In this document: positions 1 to 12,000 of the stretch, in pieces
How the letters are laid out: each line of letters begins with the position of its first letter
Numbering within the stretch: position 1 is the stretch's first letter
Assembly (NCBI GenBank): GCA_945910005.1
Contig: OX246746.1
Span: 34,558,686 to 34,622,685, forward strand
Length of the DNA: 64,000 nucleotides
Direction: 5' to 3'
Source: Isoperla grammatica
Taxonomy: Eukaryota; Arthropoda; Insecta; Plecoptera; Perlodidae
Translations under genes and position numbers: made by a program
Notes under the pieces: model-generated
The model's database searches: none
The model's input: only the letters and a program-made list of their open reading frames with translations
Told to the model about the DNA's origin: nothing

Positions 1-1666
1 TCTTTTTTTCGTAATTAATATTATTATTATATGTTTTTCTTATTATTTCATTATTTCATTTACTTTTTTACTTGTGTGTACCACAAACAATGCCCAACAT
101 TCAAACCGTGAGAATACTTTGGATTTGCAGTTCTCAAGATATTTGAATATGTCATTAATTTTGATTACCAAACTGAAACCGATATCTCTCACGTGCACTC
201 CGCATAACAACGGCACTATACTCCAAAAACTGTACGCGTAGGCGCTCTAGCGGACGTGCGCAAACCAGCGAAACAAAGAGTGGCCTTGACAAGACTCGAC
301 CACGAGCGACCAGATTTCACAACAGGAAGTGCGTGCCCACCCCAGTAACTTTCCACTGTACGCGTCTTCTGGACACACGTGCAACAAACAAAAAAGATGC
401 ATCGCCACTCGAACACTGTTCTTCGACCGAAGTGGACGTACTCGTCCTCCGCTCCTCGGCGAACAAAGGGCATGGCTAGGTCGACTACATCATCCATCGG
501 CGAGACCTAAGCCTCCCTTCCCGATAACAACAGAACTACACCTTCATATAAACCACCGAACTTCACCTGGACATCAATCAACAGGTCTTCGAACCAAGTA
601 GGCTAACGAGTTACAATGGGGGACACTTCATTGTTCCGGGACTACTAGTCGTCTTTCATCAACCGTCAACCACCGTCAACCATCAACGTCAACAATGTCA
701 AAACCGTAACGTATTACTTGCGTGTGCACATAAATTCATTTCAATGCTTTTAAATGCCTAAACACGTACATAACAAAAAGAGCTCTCGAACATTTACGTC
801 ATTTAACATTTCAATAATAATTTTCCTTTGTTCATCATGTTTTTGTACAATACACAAGTGCATTTAGCCTAATATCATGTGTTACATTTAACCTAGTTTC
901 TGAAGGTCACTCTCATTCATCGCCCTCCTTTTCAACTTTTTATTTCACCTTTTTGATAAGCTTAATAAATAAATGCATTCTGCTGACTTGAGCTAGTCAA
1001 ATTACTCCAAGTATGGGTTGGCGCACTGAGCCCACTTGTCTGTAATGCTACTCACTTTAGGTAAAATGTATGGAAAAATGGAGTATCTATGCCTATTTTT
1101 AGGATGGTAATTACAATCGAGTATAAATGCATTTCGAATTGACATTTTCTTTTATTTGATTATACATGACAGAGCTTTCCATTAAATTATCATCATTTTG
1201 TTGACCTTAAAATTAAGTTAACTACAAACCGTACAATAGTGATTTAACTGAGCTAGGAAAACTTTCTTGAGCAGTTTTCTTGAGCACTTCAAACTGTACT
1301 AAGTTAGTTAATTCAAGCATTTGATATAGACGTGTATCCCTTCCCCAAATTAACATCCCACACTGAAAGCCATACTTAATAAGTATGCTGGAAACTGGTT
1401 CCTGTATAAGTAAAGAAGATGACTACTGCCCGAATTGTTTGTTTTCTTAAACATTTCTTTGATAGATTGATCGCTTTATTTCCACGACACATACATCATA
1501 GCGAAGCCTATTATGATGTTATTGTGCTATATCTTATTGTTTGTGAACTATAATGAGACATGAATAGAAATTTTACTTGGGCCCAAACAGGGGTTGGCTA
1601 ATTTATAATTTTATTGACATAAAGAGGGAAGGGCTCAAAGGCTCTTAATTAATTCAAAATTGTCTC
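1..1666. other. AT-rich stretch, nothing recognised
   Basis: I find no coding exon, tRNA, LTR or terminal inverted repeat here. Short open frames near 216-600 on both strands overlap each other and resemble no protein I know. Confidence 0.5.
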
Positions 1667-1891
1667 ATGTCACGGACAGCATCCGATCTGTTTCAGATGA
1701 ATCCATTAAATGAAAACTTCTGTTTTGATGATGTCTTGAAATATGACAAATCAAATACACCTTCAAATTTGTCGGCCTATACCAATTGTCTTATTATAAG
1801 GGCAGGTTTGCGTGAAGAAGTTTGCATTGCAGGTGATTTTCCTAAAGTTAATGCAAATAACTATGAACAGCTGCTTCATAGTATTTGGTAA
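1667..1891 (+). CDS. Hypothetical 74-aa open frame or exon
   Basis: A 74-codon open frame that ends at a TAA lying inside a good splice-donor context (TTTG|GTAAGT at about 1888), so it could equally be an internal exon. I do not recognise the protein; it has no obvious motif. It lies just before the 3' end of the oppositely oriented Harbinger transposase. In Harbinger elements the accessory gene often converges on the transposase, so it may be the tail of such a gene, but nothing in the residues supports that directly. Confidence 0.2.
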   Translation: MSRTASDLFQMNPLNENFCFDDVLKYDKSNTPSNLSAYTNCLIIRAGLREEVCIAGDFPKVNANNYEQLLHSIW

Positions 1892-2123
1892 GTGCTAGTC
1901 TACAAGTTGGATATCAGTTGTCTAACCCTCTATTAGCCCACAAAAGGCCTGCTATGTCATTCCTCTTAACATTTCTACTTACCTCATCCATTTGTGGTGC
2001 TACATAACGTTCGTTATGCTGAATCAGTTCATGGTCGACATCTTGTTCTATTTCGTCCCCTAAATCAACACAGATGTTATGCAGTACGCCAAAAGCAATT
2101 ATAACTTGAGGGATGAGGATGAG

Positions 2124-2828
2124 GTACTCATAGTGATCAATACATCAGAGCTGCATGTTAAACATGGTGTTATGAAGTGTCTTGCCAATAGGGCCTCGAC
2201 TAATTGCTCAAGTAACATCTTGGTAGAGGATGAGTTACAACATCTAGCTCAGGCATTCATAAAGAACGGATACCCTAATGATTTGTTTCGACGGGTTGTT
2301 AGTGGGGATCGTACGAGGAGGGATGAGGCTCTAGGGCAGGCTGTGACGACAGTTAAGAGAACTATTACTCTAGATTATTATCCGAACCTGTCTGAGAAGA
2401 TTCGTCGGTTACTAGCCCCTCATGGGATACGAATTGTTTTTAATTCTCCAGGGTCGTTTCGTAGTGTACTTACTGTTACTAAGCCTAAGAATGAGGTCCA
2501 GTCCTCCAAACATTCCATTTACTCGATACCTTGTGAGTGTGGCTCTGCTTATATCGGTGAATCTAAAAGACCTTTAGAGGTTAGATTGAAGGAACGTATG
2601 TCGAACGTGAGACAGAGGAAAGTAGACGTGTCTAGGTTAGCTGAGCATGTATTTGAGAATCATCACAACATTAGGTGGAATGAGGCGAAAGCGTTGTTGC
2701 ATGAACAGAACCCTTATATTAGAAAGTTAAAAGAAGCTGCTTTAATGTCTGTTAACACTGATGTTATTAGTTCACCTAGTATTTCGTTTCCGCACACCTG
2801 GAGGGAGTTTGTTCCGTCGTTGTTTTGA
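2124..2828 (+). pseudogene. Penelope C-terminal part, 5'-truncated copy
   Basis: Carries the linker that follows the reverse transcriptase (ELHVKHGVMKCLANRA) and the GIY-YIG-like endonuclease block: YSIPCECGSAYIGESKRPLE followed by VRLKE. In this family that endonuclease nicks target DNA for insertion. The truncation point falls within the segment coding for the DQY motif just after the polymerase core; the first ~25 bases match the same place in the neighbouring longer copy with two differences. No polymerase domain remains, so it is not functional alone. Confidence 0.8.
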
Positions 2829-3121
2829 TGTGTCAGTTAGGTTAGGTTGGGCGGGTTGTGGTTGTTGTGAGCTGTGTGATGCACCGCTTGTTAGAGTTGG
2901 TAGGCGCGGTGTGTCGTGGGTCGAGGTGGCGGTGAAGGGGGTGTGTCTGTGTCAGCTGTCAGGTTTGCGAGCAGTTTGATTTCGCCCGTTGAAGAGCTCT
3001 GATCAGGGCTCGAAATATAGCGGTTTTTAATTGTTTGATTTTGACAAGGAACAGTGTATAGTCCAACTACTAGGTTTTATATAACGTTTTACCTGTTCTA
3101 CTATGTTTCCATCTTTTAATT
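2829..3121 (+). repeat. Penelope 3' flank, first of two direct copies
   Basis: About 290 bases after the stop codon, repeated almost exactly at 5493-5785. Contains a compact stem (GAGCTC-loop-GGGCTC) preceded by TTGAA and followed by GAAA at about 2989-3016, which recalls the hammerhead ribozymes reported in pseudo-LTRs of this family, but the core is not canonical. Confidence 0.7.
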
Positions 3122-3132
3122 AACGATTCAGC

Positions 3133-5492
3133 ATGGACCTGTCTGGAAACTCATATTCAGATTCATACTTGTTTGTTCCTGACTGGCTTAGAGAAGACCG
3201 CCCTGTTGGTGGACTTAGGCCTCGTGAGGGTGTGGTTGGTTGTTTTCAACGTTTTTGCAGGTCGCTGGAGAGGTGTTTTCTTTCATTGGCTAGGTTGAAA
3301 AATCATTTAACTTTTTTGTGTAAATGTAAACAACATGGGATTGTTCCTAGGGGTTTCAGGATTAAAAACTCGTTTGCTCCTACTGCCAGGGCTCATGGCA
3401 CTCTTAGATCAGCTTCCATCTTGTTGGTCAAAGAACAAATCCATTTTATCAGACATAAGATTTACCGGTTGCATAGGAGGATTTATTTTGAAGTGGGGCG
3501 GATTGTGGGGTTGGAGGATTAGAGGTTGGAGAGGGTGTGTGTGTCGATGCAGAGGAACTATGATGTTGAGTTTGGTCGGGTTAGGGAGATGCAGAGGAAG
3601 AAGTTTGATAGTTTGTGGGATGAAAAGGAGACCTCAGAGCTTATCCAGCGTGGGTTCACCCCATCTAATGAGTATGTTGAGAAAGTGGTTGTCAATCATT
3701 CCTCAAGAGTTCTTACTCAGGCTGAGAAGGTTGTGTTATCCCGGGGTATGGGTTTTGCTGTTACACCGAAGCAGGTGAACAAGTTCGATGTGGCCTGTGT
3801 TGTCGAGTCTTGCATGTATTTGGTTAATGAAGGTGAGAGGGATAGTGTCAGGGCTAAGGTGAAAGACACTTTAAAACAACATGGTGGTGTGAAGTCAAAT
3901 TTAACTAGCCTAGAGCGGTCTATCCTTAAAGAACTTAAAGGAGATGATTCTATTATTATTCTTCCGGCTGATAAAGGTAGAAGCACGGTGTTGCTGGATA
4001 AAGAATGTTACATCTCAAAAATGCAAGATTTGCTTACTACGGATCAATATATGACTCTTAAGAAAGACCCTACTAATGCTTATGACAACTTGGTGTATCG
4101 AGCGGTGAAGAAGTTGGATGGTATTTTGACTTCACAGGTGAGAACCCAGCTTACACCTCATTTTTCAAAACCTCCACACATTTATGGTTTACCCAAGATA
4201 CACAAAGCTGCTTTGCCTTTGCGCCCTAATGTGAGTGCACGGAACTCCCCGTTTAGCAAATTGTCATCTTTTTTATTGAATATTCTGAAACCTTTGAGGG
4301 TTGGTATTAAATCATCCGTTAAGAACTCTCAAGAGCTTGTCAATATTCTGAGGGATGTACAGGTACACCCTGATACTCATTTAGTAAGCTTTGATGTGGT
4401 TAACTTGTTTCCATCGGTTCCGATAGCGGACACTCTAGATATAGTGAGACGCAAACTCTCCTCCGATAATTCTCTTCCAGACCGAACTTGCATGCCAGTT
4501 GACAGCATCATGGAACTCCTAACTCTCTGCCTCAACAACTGTTACTTCGAGTTCAATGGACAACACTTCCTGCAACTTGATGGCCTAGCCATGGGTAGCT
4601 GCCTCTCGCCGATATTAGTTGACCTGTATATGGACCATCTGGAAACAGAGGTTTTACAGGTGAGTTCTTTGTCTCCTGATCTATGGCTCCGTTATGTAGA
4701 CGATGTTCTAGCCATCTACCGTGGTTCTCATGATGAGTTGCTTGTACTTCTAAATGAACTAAATAGTTTTCACCCAAATATCAAGTTTACTATTGAAGAA
4801 GAAAAGGAGGCTTCTCTTCCTTTTCTTGATTTGTTTATTACTAAAACTGAGTTGGGTTTGATAACTAAGGTTTATAGAAAGCCTACTCATACTGATCAAT
4901 ACATCAGCTAGCTCAGGCATTCATAAAGAACGGATACCCTAATGATTTGTTTCGACGGGTTGTTAGTGGGTATCGTACGAGGAGGGATGAGGCTCTAGGG
5001 CAGGCTGTGACGACAGTTAAGAGAACTATTACTCTAGATTATTATCCGAACCTGTCTGAGAAGATTCGTCGGTTACTAGCCCCTCATGGGATACGAATTG
5101 TTTTTAATTCTCCAGGGTCGTTTCGTAGTGTACTTACTGTTACTAAGCCTAAGAATGAGGTCCAGTCCTCCAAACATTCCATTTGCTCGATACCTTGTGA
5201 GTGTGGCTCTGCTTATATCGGTGAATCTAAAAGACCTTTAGAGGTTAGATTGAAGGAACATATGTCGAACGTGAGACAGAGGAAAGTAGACGTGTCTAGG
5301 TTAGCTGAGCCTGTATTTGAGAATCATCACAACATTAGGTGGAATGAGGCGAAAGCGTTGTTGCATGAACAGAACCCTTATATTAGAAAGTTAAAAGAAG
5401 CTGCTTTAATGTCTGTTAACACTGATGTTATTAGTTCACCTAGTATTTCGTTTCCGCACACCTGGAGGGAGTTTGTTCCGTCGTTGTTTTGA
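3133..5492 (+). pseudogene. Penelope reverse transcriptase-endonuclease, longer copy
   Basis: Starts with ATG at 3133. N-terminal region 3133-3522 ends in a single TAG; the same frame then continues 3526-4911. Polymerase motifs are clear: ILPADKGRSTVLLD, a YGLPKIHK block, SFDVVNLFPSVP with the first catalytic Asp, LAMGSCLSPI, and RYVDDVLAI with the Asp pair, then a FLDLFITK block. Just after DQYIS about 95-100 bases that the truncated neighbour keeps are missing, which shifts the frame. The GIY-YIG part continues at 4947-5492 (CSIPCECGSAYIGES). So the copy has one nonsense codon and one deletion, otherwise complete from N to C terminus. The family normally copies its RNA at target ends and is best known for telomere-associated and tandem insertions. 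Confidence 0.85.
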
Positions 5493-5785
5493 TGTGTCAG
5501 TTAGGTTAGGATGGGCGGGTTGTGGTTGTTGTGAGCTGTGTGATGCACCGCTTGTTAGAGTTGGTAGGCGCGGTGTGTCGTGGGTCGAGGTGGCGGTGAA
5601 GGGGGTGTGTCTGTGTCAGCTGTCAGGTTTGCGAGAAGTTTGATTTCGCCCGTTGAAGAGCTCTGATCAGGGCTCGAAATATTGCGGTTTTTAATTGTTT
5701 GATTTTGACAAGGAACAGTGTATAGTCCAACTACTAGGTTTTATATAACGTTTTACCTGTTCTACTATGTTTCCATCTTTTAATT
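5493..5785 (+). repeat. Penelope 3' flank, second direct copy
   Basis: Near-identical to 2829-3121, with only a few substitutions. It ends at the TSD base that opens the Harbinger right half. Confidence 0.7.
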
Positions 5786-6122
5786 GGATGAGGTCAGCTC
5801 TGGTCATATTTACCACCATCTTTAAACGCATAAATCGTCCAACTAAAGACCTAAAGCCACGTTCAACGCACTCTATTGGCAGAATGCTTGTAATTGAAAT
5901 GACGTTGCCTCTGAGATAGATGGCCTTATCTCTGAAGAGAACTAATAAATGATTAAAATGACTGTAGGCCGAGTCTCCAAGCATGTGGCTGTTGTTGGGG
6001 AACATTTGGTTCCTTCTTCTCTTATGGCTTCTCGTACGATATATCCGTGCATCGTGTACACGACCAGAAGAACCTGTAAATAACAGAATACATGAAACGT
6101 GAAAATTGTATAAGATATTATT

Positions 6123-7022
6123 TTGTATATGGGGATAATTTATTGCGGGAACTGCTTACGATTCGGCCATAGGACACTACAGTGCAAAAGCCACAATCGC
6201 TGTTCTAAGTGTGGGCTAAATCACCATGCCAATAGCTGCAATACCCCCCCCCCCCCCCAACACCCAGAACAACATTCTTGCGTACATTGCAACGGAAACC
6301 ATGATTCCACGTTTCGCCAATGCCCCGAATGGCAGCAGCAAAAACTAATCAAAATAGAGATGGCCACAGAAAATATATCATTCCATGAGGCTTAGAGGCG
6401 GATTTCCCCTCTAGACAGGCACCGAGGCGAATTCAAATATGTTCCTGACATGCCAACCCAACCTAGACCAAATACCGTCTCTACCACTGACTTTCCAATT
6501 TTCCAATCCAGAGGTCAACCCCATCTAAGTGATGAACCCTCCGAAAGGACCCCACTGCACCAGGACTATAATATTGAACACTCCACCCAATCTCCCTCAT
6601 CCCCTACCCGACCTCCTGTTTTCCCATCCAAACTTTAAACTGAAACTCTACAACTCTCACAGGCACACAAAAGAATCCGACATCCAAACAACGGACGCCC
6701 GTCCCCCTTTAAACTCCCCCCCCCCCCCCCCTACTTATTATAATCCGCCCGGTAGAAGCGAACCCGTGTACCTCCAAAGAGGTACCAATGCCTCTTCCCA
6801 TTCCAAACCTCCTTCACAGCTCAACTCTATTAACGGTCTTCCGGAAGAATGCTCGACAAATGCTCGCCTTATCGACCAGCTTCTGATGGTTATTTCGGCC
6901 ATTGACAATAATATCTCTCATGGTGATATCCAAACTCATGCCAATGGGATATTTCAAGAAACTCTACACATCATTGCTAAGTGGCGAGAGAGGGCCTCAG
7001 ATCCTGGCCCAGGTAATTCTTA
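6123..7022 (+). pseudogene. LINE ORF1 C-terminal part with CCHC zinc knuckles
   Basis: Gag-like nucleic-acid-binding protein of a jockey-type LINE. Three knuckle-like blocks are visible: CGNCLRFGHRTLQC, CSKCGLNHHANSC and CVHCNGNHDSTFRQC. A C12 homopolymer sits between the second and third, and a TAG follows at 6393. Proline- and serine-rich sequence continues in shifting frames to 7022, where the next ORF begins. The N-terminal half is absent. Frame breaks at poly-C runs (about 6246 and 6720) mark it as decayed or mis-assembled. Confidence 0.65.
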
Positions 7023-7031
7023 ACTTTCAAT

Positions 7032-7573
7032 ATGGCCTATTCGAAAACATTATCTTCAATTTCTGTCCTTCAATGGAATATTCGTAGTGTTTTCAGCAAC
7101 AGAGAAGACCTTCAACGTCTCTTAAATAAAGAGCAACTTGATCTTCTTTTACTAATAGAAACTTTGCTAAAACCTGAACATAAGCTCACTCAAAATGGTT
7201 ATTGCATTATACGGAACGACAGACCCGCTGGCAAAGGGGGTGTTACTATCCTTATCAAGAAACACATTCCTTTCGAAGTCATCAATATCAACCATACATA
7301 TCACTCCTGGAGATGGTTGGTATTAGACTTAACTTTAAGAACTCGCCTCTCAAAATCTACTCCATTTATGCTAAACCGACCCACAACATTCGAGCACATC
7401 AATGGACAAATCCATTCACGGATGGGTCCGCTCAAGCTTCTGACGGTGATTTCAACTCACATAGCACTTTATGGGAATGTGTTAAGAACAATCGGGAAGG
7501 TAATCAACTTCAACGTTTCCTAGAAGAAGAAGACCTAAGGGTGCGTCTCAAAGCTGCTTACTCGACTCAGTAG
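7032..7573 (+). pseudogene. LINE ORF2 endonuclease fragment
   Basis: Begins with an ATG about 10 bases after ORF1 ends. The apurinic-like endonuclease (EEP fold) start is evident: LQWNIRSVFSNREDL, a LLLIETLL block (usually LQET), GGVTILIKK, then after a frame change KIYSIYAKP and SDGDFNSHSTLW, the GDFN catalytic block. The domain ends abruptly near 7560; no reverse transcriptase follows. The endonuclease would nick target DNA during LINE insertion, but this copy cannot work. Confidence 0.7.
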
Positions 7574-8048
7574 CCGACTAAACTAACGGACGTGACGTCA
7601 GAAGTAGACGCCCAAAGCTCGAAGTAGGCCATTATTTAGTCGGTAGAAGACAGGAGGCGAAAGTGTAGACTTGATCGCGCCTTTTCCGACTAACAATGGC
7701 GGATGAAATAAGAAAAGAAACCGCGGAACAAACAATTAAATGTAAGTATACCTGATATTAAACATATAATTGCCGTATTTTGGAGTACATGCATATTATT
7801 TTATTTAAACGTTTTTTATGCATCAATTGTGCAGCGTCTGCTTGTTGACCTCGGGCATGGCCTAGGCCATAGGCCCACCATAACCTAAAAATATGCCACA
7901 ATGTTTATTTTTATTTTGTATTGTCTGAAATAGATGCATGGAAAGTAGAAGTTAATTTACTTACACCAGTGGATGTAAATGCAACTTTATGCTTAGGCCT
8001 ACACCTGTCCCTCATTTTAGTAGCCAGAGAGGTCAACATCTGATTTCT
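7574..8048. other. Intergenic; possible first exon at 7696-7741
   Basis: An ATG at 7696 opens MADEIRKETAEQTIK and runs into a strong donor (AAAT|GTAAGT at 7741). A short inverted repeat (CCGACTAAA and TTTAGTCGG) flanks 7576-7643. It may be the 5' end of an accessory gene belonging to the Harbinger remnant next door; this is only positional. Confidence 0.3.
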
Positions 8049-8385
8049 TTAGGCTGATTGTAGATTAAGCAGTAAATCCCGGAACTCCATGGCATTGGCT
8101 TCATTGTGTTCAGGGCGTCGGTCAGGTACTCTCGCAACTACATCAGGTGCTAGAACTTCACCGGCTGATACACAAATGTTGTGCAACACGGCACATGCCC
8201 CTAGCACTTTGACGCCTGTACTTAAGGAAACTTCAAGAGCTTTGGTAAAGATTAATCTCCACCGGTTCTTCATAATACCAAACACTCGCTCCACAATACA
8301 ACGCCCCCTGCTGAGGTGGAAATTTAAGTCGATTTTATCCTCATTTTAAGGCTCGTTGTAAGGTGGAATAAGGGTTATAGGGTGC
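8049..8385 (-). pseudogene. PIF/Harbinger transposase II, C-terminal fragment
   Basis: Minus-strand remnant very similar to the better transposase at 47.5-48.4 kb. Residues run IPPYNEP, stop, then NFHLSRGRCIVERVFGIMK with the catalytic Glu, then TKALEVSLSTGVKV and CAVLHNICVSAGEVL. One in-frame TAA lies near 8346. The catalytic Asp residues and everything upstream are missing: immediately upstream lies the foldback repeat. Not functional. Confidence 0.8.
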
Positions 8386-8421
8386 AAGGGCGCCCTCTAG
8401 CCAGTAGCCTAGCTGCTTTGC

Positions 8422-8598
8422 CTGAATAGCGCCAAATGGAACAACGCCGAATCGATCGTGTGTACTGCACTTTCAAGTATAATCCTAACCCAAAAAAGTA
8501 GACCTTATAACCTGGAACAACGCCGAATCTTTTTCGACTTAGATCCGACGGGAAAATGCCGAATCTTTTTCGACGTAAATCCACCGGAACAACGCCGA
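8422..8598 (+). repeat. Foldback element, left arm
   Basis: Inverted copy of 15082-15297. It consists of a unique ~95-bp part followed by 36-bp units that begin GGAACAACGCCGAATC and continue with a TTTTTCGACGTAAATCC-like stretch. The LINE at 8599-15026 is inserted at its inner end. Confidence 0.8.
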
Positions 8599-9048
8599 TT
8601 GATTGATTGATTGATTGATTTTTGGATTTTGGGTGCTTTTAACGGCGAGGGTCATTCGCGCCTCCAAGATGTATGTTATAAGTAGAGTATGGTTAAAAAG
8701 GTATATTTTGAAATGTAAATGTAATATAACGAAAACGAAAATCGATGTCATCAGAACATTGCCAAATTCATCATAAGAGAGGGTTAACACTGATAAGATT
8801 CGTTGTCAGTAGAATATTGCCTAGGTCATCATAAGAGAGAGGGCTTACAGATTCGTGGTCAGTGGAACATTGCCAAGGTCATCATAATAGAGGGCTAACA
8901 GAGTCGTTGTCATAATAACATTGCCACGGTCGACATAAAATTGGAGGTAATTAAATAAGAAACAACACGTTTTCTACATATACGAGGGTATTCAGCATGC
9001 TGAGTGGATTTTTGAAGACACTCTACGGAAAGATAAGATGTTGAGCAC

Positions 9049-12000
9049 TTATAGTCGATTAATCAGATTAGCTTGTTCCAAAAAGTTAAGTTTTCTGCAG
9101 TTGTCATAGGACAGTAGCTCCTCATATGATTGGCTTAGACCCAATTGGAGTCTTAAGTCATCATATAATGAGCATTCGGCCAATAGATGTTGTACAGTTA
9201 GTATGGCATCACATGTGGCACACTTTGGGGCAATCTTTTCTCGGTCAAAAAGGTAGGCATGCGTCAAGTGCGTATGCCCTATCCGAACCCGGGTCATCAC
9301 AACCTCCTCGCGACGAGAAAGCTGGGTCGATGGGGGTCGCACCTTGACTGAGAGTGAGGGCATCACTCGACGTAGTTTGTTGTTCTGTAATGCGTCCCAA
9401 CAAACCTGACCAATTCAAACCATGTGGTTCTTATATTCACTGTTGACATCGGGAACAGGCACGAGGTCAAAGTCGATGTTCGCCAGTTCTGCCGCCGTCT
9501 TTGCTGCCAAGTCTGCCTGTTCGTTGCCTTTAATGCCTACATGGCCTGGGACCCAGCAGAATTTGATTTTAAAGCCTCGCGAATGTAATTTCTCCAGATA
9601 GTACTGAATGTCAACAACAAGGTGGTGAGGTGAGAACATGACGTGGAGTGCCTGGAGTGCGCTTTTACTATCGGAGCATATCATATAGCTGCTGCACCTG
9701 CATCGCAGGATATATCTGAGAGCTTCTCGAATGGCATATAGTTCGGCAGTTAACACGGAGCACATGTCGTGGAGGCGGAACCCTGCATGGCTATCGCCAC
9801 AGTAATATGCACAACCGACGTTTGTGCCGGTTTTAGAGCCGTCAGTGTATATGAAGCGAAATGTTTGGTGGTCATGACAAAGAGCTCTGAATCTTGTTTG
9901 GAAAACCATATCTGATGTGGTGTTTTTATTATACTAGGAAAGGTCAAACAGAATATCTGGTTCCGGAGTGAGCCACGGAGGGTTGTGGCTTAAAACGAGG
10001 CTCAACATTTTAGGTACCTTAAAATCTAAAATGCGGAAGAGATGTCTACAACGTACTCCAGTAGGTAGAGTTTCCGATGGTTTATTGTCAAATAGTCTGA
10101 CAAATCTCCGGTCGAACAAAGCTGGGTGGCATCGGTGTGGGCGCATGGCTTGGATCTTCAGGACATACCTACCCAACAAGTAGCTCCGCCTTTCCGCTAG
10201 GGATGTCATTCCGGCCTCGGCATATAGGCTGCGGACGGGGCTCGTGCGGAATGCACCGAGGGCCAGACGGAGGCCACTGTGATGGACAGTGTCGAGGAGT
10301 TTCAAGATCGAATCGCGGGCTGATGAATACACAAAACATCCATAGTCCATCTTGGATCTAGCCAGTGATCCGTATATTCGCAGCAAACATGTCCTGTCTG
10401 CACCCCAAGATGTGTTACTAAGAACTTTCAAGATGTTCAGTTTTAACATACAGCTTTTTCGTAATTCTCGAACATGGTGACTCCAATTAAGCTTCGAATC
10501 AAAAACCAAGCCGAGGACACGAATGTGTGGTTTAAATTCTAGTTCAACATTGTTAAGGGTAAGACGGGGATCTGCGTGGACCTTCCTACCGGCAGAAGTG
10601 GGTGCACTGAGTTTTTTCGGCTGAGAAGCGAGTGCCCCGCGCTTTAGCCCACTCGCCGATGCGGTTCAGTGCCATCTGTAGGTGTCGTTGGGCAATAGAA
10701 ACGTTGACTGACCGGAAGAAAATTCTAAAGTCATCAACGAATAGAGAAGCCATGATGGATTTAGGAATGCACGACACGATACTGTTGATGGCGACCGCAA
10801 ACAGAGGAACCGACAAAACGGAGCCTTGAGGGACTCCCGTTTCTAATTCATGCGGAGCTGACATCACGTTATTGACGCATACTTGGAATTGCCTGTCTTT
10901 AAGAAAGTTCTGTATAAATTTTGGTAAATGGCCTCTAAAATCCCACTCGTGGCCCACAATGGCGTGGCGCCAGGTGGTATCGTACGCTTTCTCGATGTCG
11001 AAGAGAACTCCTATCACATGCTGTTTGGCGACAAATCCTTCTTATATAAATGTTTCCAAACGAACCAGGTGGTCGACCGCACTACGGCGCTGGCGGAAAC
11101 CACATTGAACATTGGCTAGCAGACCACGGGATTCCAATAACCACATGAGACGCTTATTGACCATCCGCTCGAACGTTTGCAAAAACAACTTGTGAGAGAG
11201 ATAGGGCGATAAGTGCCCGACAGTGTTTTGTCTTTACCTGGTTTTAGGAGCGGTATCAAGACGGCTTTGCGCCATTTATCGGGAAAGGCGTCAGATAACC
11301 ATAGCATGTTGAAGAATAAATGAATGACTCCAAGAGATTCGTCAGACAGGTGGATGAACATGTCATTGTGGAGGTTGTCTTCTCCGGTGGCCGTACTTCG
11401 CAAGGAGTTGATTGCCGTTTGCAGTTCCCATGTCGTGAAAGGCCTGTTGTAGGATTCAGTATTGTCCGAAACGAAGGATAGATGTTGTTGTTGTTCACAG
11501 CGTCTTTTGCGGTCCAGAAATACTGGATCGTATCGAGCATTGTTGCTCACCGAGGCAAAATGTCGGGCAATCACTGATGCCACATCAGTCGGAGATGTGA
11601 CGAGCATTCCGTTGTCCTGGATCGCAGGTATGGTAGACATCGGACGACCACAGGTGGATTTTATCTTTTTCCACACTGTTGTGCATGGTGTGCGGTTGTT
11701 AATGGTAGACACATATTCTCGCCATGAGTGCTTCTTCCGTTGTTTAAGTGTATATCGGGCCTTCGCCTGTAGCCGTTTGAATGCCATCAAATTCTCAGAC
11801 GTAGGGTAAGTATTGAACTTCCTATAGGCCCGTTTCCGGGCTGTGATCGCAGCTGCACATTCTTCGTTCCACCACGGGACAGGCCGGCGACGCTGTTTAC
11901 CAGGGGTCGAAGGTATTGCAGCAGAGGCGGCCTTTAGTAAACACGCACAGACGTTGCTTAAAAGCAGGTTTGGGTAATGACAACTAGTAAGATCTAATTT

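Larger units (their letters stand above)
2118..5785 (+). mobile_element. Penelope-like element, partial tandem of two copies
   Basis: Insertion block inside Harbinger transposase I. The 7-bp direct repeat GGATGAG lies at 2111-2117 and 5786-5792 and is single in the restored target, so it is read as the TSD. A 5'-truncated copy (2118-3121) is followed head-to-tail by a longer copy (3122-5785). Both end with the same ~290-bp non-coding segment finishing in CTTTTAATT. Such partial tandems, with a pseudo-LTR-like repeat, are characteristic of Penelope-like elements. Confidence 0.85.
1914..6073 (-). pseudogene. PIF/Harbinger transposase I, 3' exon split by a Penelope insertion
   Basis: DDE_Tnp_4-type nuclease of a PIF/Harbinger transposon, read on the minus strand. 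The exon begins after a good acceptor (TTATTTACAG| at 6074-6076) with residues GSSGRVHDARIYR, then the LGDSAY block that carries the second catalytic Asp, then the CVERGFGSL-like block with the catalytic Glu (ECVERGFRSL here), as far as MTRADLI at 5786. The frame resumes at 2117 with PQVIIAFGVLHNICVDLGD and runs to a TGA at 1914-1916. The two parts join in frame once 2118-5785 is removed. The 5' exon with the first catalytic Asp is not found upstream, where a LINE fragment sits instead. Identity of the family is confident; the copy is dead. Confidence 0.85.
6120..7573 (+). mobile_element. Jockey-like LINE fragment, both ends missing
   Basis: Plus-strand remnant holding the end of ORF1 and the start of ORF2. 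It begins inside the region that should hold the intron of Harbinger transposase I and stops within the endonuclease domain. No TSD or A-rich tail was seen. Confidence 0.7.

Noticed and set aside
216..601. Overlapping 90-93 aa ORFs near the left edge
   Set aside because: They overlap on opposite strands, have no motif and no splice or start context.
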